Below are positions 1 to 4,663 of a stretch of 7,418 nt of DNA, one piece after another. Origin of the DNA: Prolixibacteraceae bacterium (GTDB lineage: Bacteria; Bacteroidota; Bacteroidia; Bacteroidales; Prolixibacteraceae). The stretch spans positions 1 through 7,418 of the forward strand of contig JAGODU010000191.1 in NCBI GenBank assembly GCA_017998095.1. The letters run 5' to 3'. The notes beneath the pieces were generated by a model. The model had not been told where the DNA came from, made no database searches, and was given only the letters and a program-made list of their open reading frames with translations. Made by a program: the position numbers and the translations under genes. Within the stretch, counting starts at the first letter, position 1. Each line of letters starts with the position of its first letter.

Positions 1-138
1 GGGTTCATTGGCAACGAGCTGTTTAAATGGATAATGAACGATCCGCGTCTTGATGGTATTCCTTTAATTCTTGAAACTCCTGATGAGGAAAAGTGGGCTG
101 AGGAAATAGCATTGCTGAAAAGCTATATTAGCAGCTAA
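1..138 (+). CDS. nfo: Endonuclease IV (Nfo), C-terminal 45 residues, 5' end outside window
   Basis: Frame 1 is open from the left edge to the TAA at 136-138. The 45 residues match the end of endonuclease IV: an [20 protein letters not shown] stretch, then [11 protein letters not shown] and EEIALLK. This closely resembles the tail of E. coli Nfo as I recall it. The family is a metal-dependent AP endonuclease of base excision repair with a TIM-barrel fold and a three-zinc centre. The Glu of the ILET motif (visible residue 25, codon 73-75) corresponds to the last zinc ligand, Glu261 in E. coli. All other zinc ligands lie outside the window, so activity cannot be judged. The stop is four bases before the radical SAM start, so the two are probably co-transcribed. 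Identification is by sequence resemblance, and the short length limits certainty. Confidence 0.88.
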   Translation, partial: GFIGNELFKWIMNDPRLDGIPLILETPDEEKWAEEIALLKSYISS

Positions 139-142
139 AATA

Positions 143-1036
143 ATGGCAAGGATAATTGAAGCAAAGACAATCTTATCAAAGTACAAGGATGCACCCGATT
201 CATGGTTTGGCTTAACCTACGCTATGAACCTTTACAGAGGGTGTCAGCATCAATGTATTTATTGTGATTCCAGAAGTGAATGTTATCAGCTGGGCAACCT
301 TTCAGATATAAGGATTAAAAAAGATGCTTTGCTGATTCTTGAAAAAGAGCTTAAATCAAAAAGACAAAAAGGGACTATTGGCTTTGGAAGTATGAACGAT
401 CCTTATATGCCCGTTGAAGCAAAGGAAGAACTTGTAAGGGGAGCACTTAGTCTGATTTTAAAATATAATTTTCCTGTTCATTTGCTTACCAAGAGTGATT
501 TGATAGTGAGGGATATTGATATTATTAAGCAAATTTCAGCTAAAAGCTATGCTGCTGCATCTTTAACTATTACTACTATCAACGACGAGTTGTCTTCAAT
601 AATTGAACCTGCTGCCCCCCGTTCATCAGCAAGGTTTGAAGCAATAAAGAAGCTTTCTGAAAATGGAATTTATACCGGAGTGATGTTAATGCCTGTTTTA
701 CCTTTTATCAATGATACATGGGAAGAAATTGAGCAGCTGATTTACAAGGCTAAAGAATCGGGTGCGCGATACATTCTTTTTATGGCAGGCCTGACTTTAA
801 GAAAAGGTTCAAGAGATTATTTCTATGAAAAACTGGATAAACATTTTCCGCAGATAAAAGAAAAATATATAAATACATTTGGTGATAATTACCTTTGTAA
901 TTCATTGTCAGCTAATAATCTTTATAAAAATGCTTCTTCATTGTGCAATAAGATTAACCTGCCAATGAAATTGGATTTTTATAATCCCGACAAGGATAAA
1001 CAACTGTTGATGGATTTTTCTTTTACGTTAATGTAA
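143..1036 (+). CDS. SplB-like (COG1533-type) radical SAM protein
   Basis: This is a complete 297-residue radical SAM protein. The cluster motif CxxxCxxC is at Cys34, Cys38 and Cys41 (RGCQHQCIYC), which would bind a 4Fe-4S cluster and S-adenosylmethionine. Further family blocks are GFGSMNDPYMPVE (80-92), LLTKSDLIVRD (114-124), EPAAPRSSARFEAI (155-168) and MLMPVLPFIND (181-191). These fit the SplB/Rv2578c-like group, whose members are often annotated as spore photoproduct lyase-like or DNA repair photolyase. No cysteine lies between residues 47 and 252, so nothing matches the hydrogen-donor Cys141 of B. subtilis SplB. Thymine-dimer repair by that mechanism is therefore unlikely and the substrate is unknown. 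The start is the first ATG, four bases after the nfo stop, with no Shine-Dalgarno sequence, as is common in Bacteroidota. The tight spacing to nfo suggests an operon and perhaps a link to DNA damage, which is inference. Confidence 0.85.
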   Translation: MARIIEAKTILSKYKDAPDSWFGLTYAMNLYRGCQHQCIYCDSRSECYQLGNLSDIRIKKDALLILEKELKSKRQKGTIGFGSMNDPYMPVEAKEELVRGALSLILKYNFPVHLLTKSDLIVRDIDIIKQISAKSYAAASLTITTINDELSSIIEPAAPRSSARFEAIKKLSENGIYTGVMLMPVLPFINDTWEEIEQLIYKAKESGARYILFMAGLTLRKGSRDYFYEKLDKHFPQIKEKYINTFGDNYLCNSLSANNLYKNASSLCNKINLPMKLDFYNPDKDKQLLMDFSFTLM

Positions 1037-1071
1037 ATATGAAGAAAATGTGCTTTTTCTTTATTGAAAAG

Positions 1072-1104
1072 TTTAAAAATAAAGTTGAATTTTGTATAGT
1101 TTTA
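1072..1104 (+). promoter_or_regulatory. Candidate Bacteroidota-type promoter for the ROK kinase
   Basis: TTTA at 1072-1075 and TAGTTTTA at 1097-1104 are 21 bases apart. This resembles the Bacteroidota consensus (TTTG, 19-21 bases, TAnnTTTG), with each box differing by one base. It lies 26 bases upstream of the ROK start, in the only sizeable gap on this strand. Matches of this quality are common in AT-rich DNA, so it is a suggestion only. Confidence 0.3.
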
Positions 1105-1114
1105 CGGCCTAAAT

Positions 1115-1123
1115 AAAAGGGGA
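1115..1123 (+). promoter_or_regulatory. Ribosome binding site of the ROK kinase
   Basis: The purine run AAAAGGGGA ends seven bases before the ATG at 1131. It is the clearest Shine-Dalgarno-like sequence in the window; the radical SAM and PorE-like genes have none. It supports 1131 as the start, which also places the ROK ATP-binding motif at its usual distance from the N terminus. Confidence 0.6.
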
Positions 1124-1130
1124 TATAAAA

Positions 1131-2087
1131 ATGAAAAAAGTTTCAGTAGGAGTCGATATAGGGGGAACAAATTCAGTATATGGTATTGTTGATGAAAATG
1201 GTAAGGTTTTATTACAGGGAAGCATAAACACCCCTGTTAAGGATAATGCACCGAAATTCTTCAGCGATCTTGCCAATGGAATTAAATCCCTGATGAACAA
1301 ATTGTCTGATGTTGAATATGTAGGTATTGGCATCGGAGCTCCTAACGGTAACTTCTATACCGGAACAATTGAATTTGCACCAAATCTTCCGTTTAAAGGT
1401 GTTGTTCCTATCGTTTCAATGTTAAAAGAGCATTTCCCAGGAATTGATAATATTGTTCTTACCAATGATGCCAATGCAGCTGCTATTGGTGAAATGATAT
1501 ATGGCGGTGCCAAGGGAATGAAGAATTTTATCATGATAACTTTGGGCACAGGTCTTGGAAGCGGCATTGTTGTTAATGGTGAATTGGTATACGGACATGA
1601 CGGTTTTGCAGGTGAACTGGGTCATATCACAGTTTCCCCCGAAGGCAGGGAATGTGGATGTGGTCAGTTTGGTCACCTTGAAACATATTGCTCGGCTACC
1701 GGCATGGTACGTACTGCTTTTGAACTTCTTGCCCATCACAATGCAAAGGATAGCGTTCTTGCTGATAAGACATTCAATGAGCTTACATCAAAAGATATAT
1801 TTGAAGCTGCCAAAGACGGCGACGTAATTGCTAATACTGTTTTCCAGATTACTGGTGATATACTTGGTGAAGCTCTGGCTGATGCTGTTCATTTTACAAG
1901 TCCTGAAGCTATATTCCTGTTTGGCGGGCCAACTGCTGCCGGCGATCTTTTATTCAAGCCAATTAAAGAATCGATGGAAAGTCACCTGATGCCTATTTTT
2001 CAGAATAAAATTAAAATACTTCCATCTAAATTAAGAATGGGAGATGCTGCAATTGTAGGAGCAAGTGCTCTTGCTGCCAAAAAGTAA
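1131..2087 (+). CDS. ROK-family glucokinase/hexokinase
   Basis: This is a complete 318-residue cytoplasmic sugar kinase that would phosphorylate glucose (perhaps other hexoses or N-acetylhexosamines) with ATP. The N-terminal phosphate loop VGVDIGGTN is at 6-14. The sugar-binding and catalytic block TNDANAAAIGE (111-121) holds the catalytic Asp113. GTGLGSGIV (139-147) is the second phosphate motif, GELGH (161-165) is the ROK ExGH signature, and LFGG (263-266) belongs to the adenosine-binding end. The length is typical. The whole looks most like the Bacteroides glucokinases (RokA type). The zinc loop is CGCGQFGHLE (175-184): His165, Cys175 and Cys177 are present, but the usual third cysteine is His182. 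Histidine can also bind zinc, so activity is probably kept. There is no helix-turn-helix domain, so this is a kinase and not a ROK repressor. The gene has its own ribosome binding site and converges on the PorE-like gene with one base between the stop codons. Confidence 0.92.
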   Translation: MKKVSVGVDIGGTNSVYGIVDENGKVLLQGSINTPVKDNAPKFFSDLANGIKSLMNKLSDVEYVGIGIGAPNGNFYTGTIEFAPNLPFKGVVPIVSMLKEHFPGIDNIVLTNDANAAAIGEMIYGGAKGMKNFIMITLGTGLGSGIVVNGELVYGHDGFAGELGHITVSPEGRECGCGQFGHLETYCSATGMVRTAFELLAHHNAKDSVLADKTFNELTSKDIFEAAKDGDVIANTVFQITGDILGEALADAVHFTSPEAIFLFGGPTAAGDLLFKPIKESMESHLMPIFQNKIKILPSKLRMGDAAIVGASALAAKK

Positions 2088-2088
2088 T

Positions 2089-4071
2089 TTATTCTCTGAA
2101 ATCGTTTCTTAATACCCTGAATTCTGTACGACGGTTCAGCCCTTTAGCTATTTCTTTTTGCTGATCGGTTGCAAGCTTGTTTATAAATTCTTCAGTAAGG
2201 ACATCTCCTGCTTTAAGGAATTCATTTTCTTTGGCAATCTTCTTGTTTATCTTCTTAGGCCAGGTTTCTCCATACCCCTTTGCAACAAGTCGTGCAGGGT
2301 TTATTCCTTTGCCAATCAGGTAATCAACAACGCTTTGAGCTCTTTTCTGCGAAAGATCTGAGTTGTATTGAACTGTACCAACAAAGTCGGTATGTGACAT
2401 TATTTCAATAACGATAGTAGGGTTCAGTTCCAAAACTGTAATTATGCTGTCTAATGCTGTTACAGAACCGGGCAGGAGATCCCATTTCCCGAATTCATAG
2501 TTTATATTGTCAACCTTAATTGGTGAATCAGTTGGAGTAAGATTAAGGACAATACTGAAGCTCTTGCTTTCTTCCAGCCCTACAGTAGATACAATCTTCT
2601 TTGAGTTCAGGAATCCTTCTTTAAACGCAGCAAATATGTATTCAGTTTCCGGTGACATTTTAAATTGAAATTTGCCATCTTCAGATCTTACCTTCAGCAT
2701 AGTGCCGTCAGTGGCAATAATTCTTAAGTAAGCATCTTTTAACCTTGACTCCGTTTCTGTATTTACTATTTCACCTTCAACTTTAAAGATTTTAGGAGGA
2801 AGAACAAATGAATAAAGATCATCACCCAGAGAACCTTTCCTGTTTGATGCAAACATCCCCTGATCTTTTCCCGGAAGGAAAGTTATACTAAAGTCATCGC
2901 CTATTGAATTGATCGGGGCTTTAAGATTTTCAACTACATAATGGGAATTGCCTTCTTTATCGACTTCAAGGTATGCTTTGAAAATATCAAAGCCTCCAAA
3001 TCCTACATGATAATCAGAAGAGAAATAAATTTCTCCATTATCTCTGACGAATGGAAACATTTCATTGCCCGGAGTATTAATTTCCGGTCCAAGGTTTATA
3101 GGGTTTCCCCATGCTTCACTTAGCTTTTCAACTTTCCAGATATCCTTACCGCCATAGCCGTTTGGCAGGTCAGATACAAAATATAATGTCTGCCCGTCTT
3201 TAGAAATAGAAGGGTGAGCCGCAATTATGCTATCTGCAACAAGTTCTACCTCAGTAGCTTCTGACCATTCATCCCTGCTCCTTGTCGACTGATATATTTC
3301 TGCAGCTAAAGAACTTTTATTGTCAGACCGGCACCTGGTAAAAAACAGGGTGCTTCCATCTGAGGTCATACTTGCACCTCCTTCATCGAAATTTGTGTTG
3401 ATGAGAAGATCTTCTTCTAGGGGGGTAGGCTTGTCCCATTTTTGTTTTTGTATATCAAAGAAAGTCTTGAACAGGTCGCCATTACGTTGTCCGGTTATTG
3501 CACTTTTCTTTTTTCCTTTTGAACCATCGCGGGAAGAAGTAAATATGAGGTTATTTTCCAGTCCCCCTGCAAATACAGGAGAATAATCAGCATCCCGGGC
3601 ACTTAAAACCTTTTCATGTTTTACTTCAAAACGTGTTGGTTTGTTCAGCCATTCCTTAGTAAACTTACAAGATTCAATTCCATTCATTGCTTCCTTATTG
3701 TCGGGAAATGAATCCAGAAAATTATTGTAATATTTTATTGCGTCATCGTATTTCTCATTATATCTGAGGATGTGAGCGTATTTAAGGGTGTTGGAGCTAT
3801 CTGGATGTTGCCTTGTAATCAGGTTTTTAAATTTGGGTTCAGCTTTTTTATAATCACCGATACGCCAGTAGCAAAGTGCAATCTTGTGCTCAATTTCAAG
3901 TCTTTCCTTAGGGTCATCTTCTTTCTTTAGTGCTTCCTGCAATTTACGTGCTGAAGCAAAATATTCACCTATTTCATAAGTCTTAATAGCACTCCTGTAT
4001 GATGATGCGCAACCTGTTATTATCGAAATAATTAAAATACAACCAATTATGAGTAATAATCTCAACTTCAT
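2089..4071 (-). CDS. PorE-like OmpA-family lipoprotein (TPR, PD40 propeller, CRD, OmpA)
   Basis: This is a complete 660-residue envelope protein. A hydrophobic lipoprotein signal peptide ends in the lipobox ITGC, with Cys21 as the lipidated residue. TPR-like helices follow (about 24-135). A PD40/WD40-like propeller spans about 155-425, with blade motifs such as GYGGKDIWKV (306-314 region), GFGGFDIFKA (357-366) and LGDDLY (415-420). A carboxypeptidase-regulatory-like beta fold lies at about 428-510. The C-terminal OmpA domain (about 520-655) contains SHTDFVG and DLSQKRAQSVVDYL. Asp562 and Arg577 have the spacing of the diaminopimelate-binding pair in OmpA proteins, so peptidoglycan binding is expected. 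This domain order and length match PorE (PG1058) of Porphyromonas gingivalis, a type IX secretion component. Bacteroidota carry several paralogues of this architecture, so the exact role is unproven. The start is the ATG read at 4071-4069, which gives an ideal signal peptide; no Shine-Dalgarno is visible. Confidence 0.88.
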   Translation of the reverse strand: MKLRLLLIIGCILIISIITGCASSYRSAIKTYEIGEYFASARKLQEALKKEDDPKERLEIEHKIALCYWRIGDYKKAEPKFKNLITRQHPDSSNTLKYAHILRYNEKYDDAIKYYNNFLDSFPDNKEAMNGIESCKFTKEWLNKPTRFEVKHEKVLSARDADYSPVFAGGLENNLIFTSSRDGSKGKKKSAITGQRNGDLFKTFFDIQKQKWDKPTPLEEDLLINTNFDEGGASMTSDGSTLFFTRCRSDNKSSLAAEIYQSTRSRDEWSEATEVELVADSIIAAHPSISKDGQTLYFVSDLPNGYGGKDIWKVEKLSEAWGNPINLGPEINTPGNEMFPFVRDNGEIYFSSDYHVGFGGFDIFKAYLEVDKEGNSHYVVENLKAPINSIGDDFSITFLPGKDQGMFASNRKGSLGDDLYSFVLPPKIFKVEGEIVNTETESRLKDAYLRIIATDGTMLKVRSEDGKFQFKMSPETEYIFAAFKEGFLNSKKIVSTVGLEESKSFSIVLNLTPTDSPIKVDNINYEFGKWDLLPGSVTALDSIITVLELNPTIVIEIMSHTDFVGTVQYNSDLSQKRAQSVVDYLIGKGINPARLVAKGYGETWPKKINKKIAKENEFLKAGDVLTEEFINKLATDQQKEIAKGLNRRTEFRVLRNDFRE

Positions 4072-4092
4072 AAGTAACTTTTAAAATTGGGT

Positions 4093-4123
4093 TAAATGTA
4101 AAGATTTTCAATGAAAACCCGAA
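4093..4123 (-). promoter_or_regulatory. Weak candidate promoter of the PorE-like gene
   Basis: On the minus strand TTCG (4123-4120) is followed after 19 bases by TACATTTA (4100-4093). This approximates the Bacteroidota TTTG/TAnnTTTG pattern with one mismatch in each box. It would give a leader of roughly 15-20 bases. A competing -7-like sequence, TAGCTTCG, lies just upstream and overlaps it. The strong terminator beyond implies the gene needs its own promoter in 4072-4600, but the exact site is uncertain. Confidence 0.25.
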
Positions 4124-4338
4124 GCTATAAATTTTGCATATTTAATAACGGATAATTTATTGTTTAGGTATATGATTTTTGAATAGTTTATATACTAATA
4201 TCATTTATAACTGAGTACTACCAATGACAGATTTATATTCTTTCACATTCTCATGTTGCTGAAATAATTAGTTGGAACTCACAACTACTGTGATAACAAC
4301 CAATCAACTTTTAATAAAGGACAATTTTCTCGTTAATC

Positions 4339-4484
4339 AGGGCTAAAGCCCGATATAACTATTGCTCGTTGTTACCCCGGCCTAAAGGCCAGGGTTAATA
4401 AGAAGGAGGAAGCTGCCAATAATAATAACCCTGGCCTTTAGGCCGGGGTAAGCATGAACGCCTGACAACATGGGCTTTAGCCCT
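4339..4484. repeat. REP/REPIN-like nested inverted repeat with four palindromic units
   Basis: Four short palindromes are arranged symmetrically. Outer units are AGGGCTAAAGCCC (4339-4351) and its exact reverse complement (4472-4484). Inner arms are 26 bases long and perfectly complementary (4372-4397 and 4426-4451), each built around the core GGCCTAAAGGCC or its complement. Both pairs share the same centre, between 4411 and 4412. The 20-base spacers on either side are equal in length but unrelated in sequence. Each unit can also fold alone: the inner unit pairs GGCCT with AGGCC around AA, extended by CCC/GGG across a single mismatch. This resembles REP doublets (REPINs) mobilised by REP-associated tyrosine transposases. 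No transposase gene is in the window and no clear target duplication is visible. Confidence 0.8.
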
Positions 4485-4550
4485 AACAGACGAAGTTTAC
4501 TCCCTGTCATATCCACATTGTTCCTTTCTTTGGTGGTAATTTGTCAGGTA

Positions 4551-4581
4551 TCTGATTAGATTGAAGTATAGAATAATCAGA
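4551..4581. repeat. Small inverted repeat (8-base arms)
   Basis: TCTGATTA (4551-4558) and TAATCAGA (4574-4581) are perfect reverse complements with a 15-base spacer. The repeat lies between the REP-like element and the GH2 terminator. It could be a protein-binding site or a weak RNA hairpin, or chance in AT-rich DNA. Confidence 0.35.
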
Positions 4582-4601
4582 CTTTTGTTTTCGGGTTAAG
4601 T

Positions 4602-4640
4602 AAAAAAGAAAAAGCAGGGCTCAACTAACAAATGCCCTGC
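4602..4640 (-). terminator. Rho-independent terminator of the GH2 gene
   Basis: Read on the minus strand, GCAGGGC (4640-4634), a 13-base loop and GCCCTGC (4620-4614) form a GC-rich 7-bp stem. It is followed at once by the T-rich tract TTTTTCTTTTTT (4613-4602). The hairpin begins 23 bases after the GH2 stop codon. The layout is that of an intrinsic terminator and separates GH2 transcription from the PorE-like gene. Confidence 0.85.
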
Positions 4641-4663
4641 CTTTAAAAGAAAAATCATCAAAA

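Larger units (their letters stand above)
4072..4663. other. 592-base intergenic region
   Basis: This is the only long gene-free stretch. From left to right it holds the upstream region of the PorE-like gene (candidate promoter near 4100), an AT-rich stretch of about 200 bases in which I see no convincing gene or motif, the nested REP-like inverted repeat at 4339-4484, a small inverted repeat at 4551-4581, and the terminator of the GH2 gene at 4602-4640. I found no plausible coding sequence or tRNA in it on either strand. Confidence 0.8.

Noticed and set aside
1042..1061. AAGAAAA/TTTTCTT hairpin after the radical SAM gene as a terminator
   Set aside because: The stem is almost purely A-T and too weak for an intrinsic terminator, and the following bases are not a clean T-tract.
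1355..1827. Open frames on both strands overlapping the ROK gene
   Set aside because: They lie inside a well-supported kinase gene, show no recognisable motifs and look like out-of-frame shadows.
4269..4287. TAGTTG/CAACTA small hairpin
   Set aside because: The stem is only 6 bp and AT-rich, with no T-tract and no adjacent gene end; it is expected by chance in this composition.
4279..4293. TCACA-N5-TGTGA, resembling a CRP/FNR site
   Set aside because: The half-sites are in the reverse order to the CRP consensus (TGTGA-N6-TCACA) and the spacing is wrong, so it is probably chance.
4339..4484. Possible short CRISPR array
   Set aside because: The units are self-palindromic, of two types and inverted about a centre. 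They are not identical direct repeats with regular spacers, and no cas gene is present.
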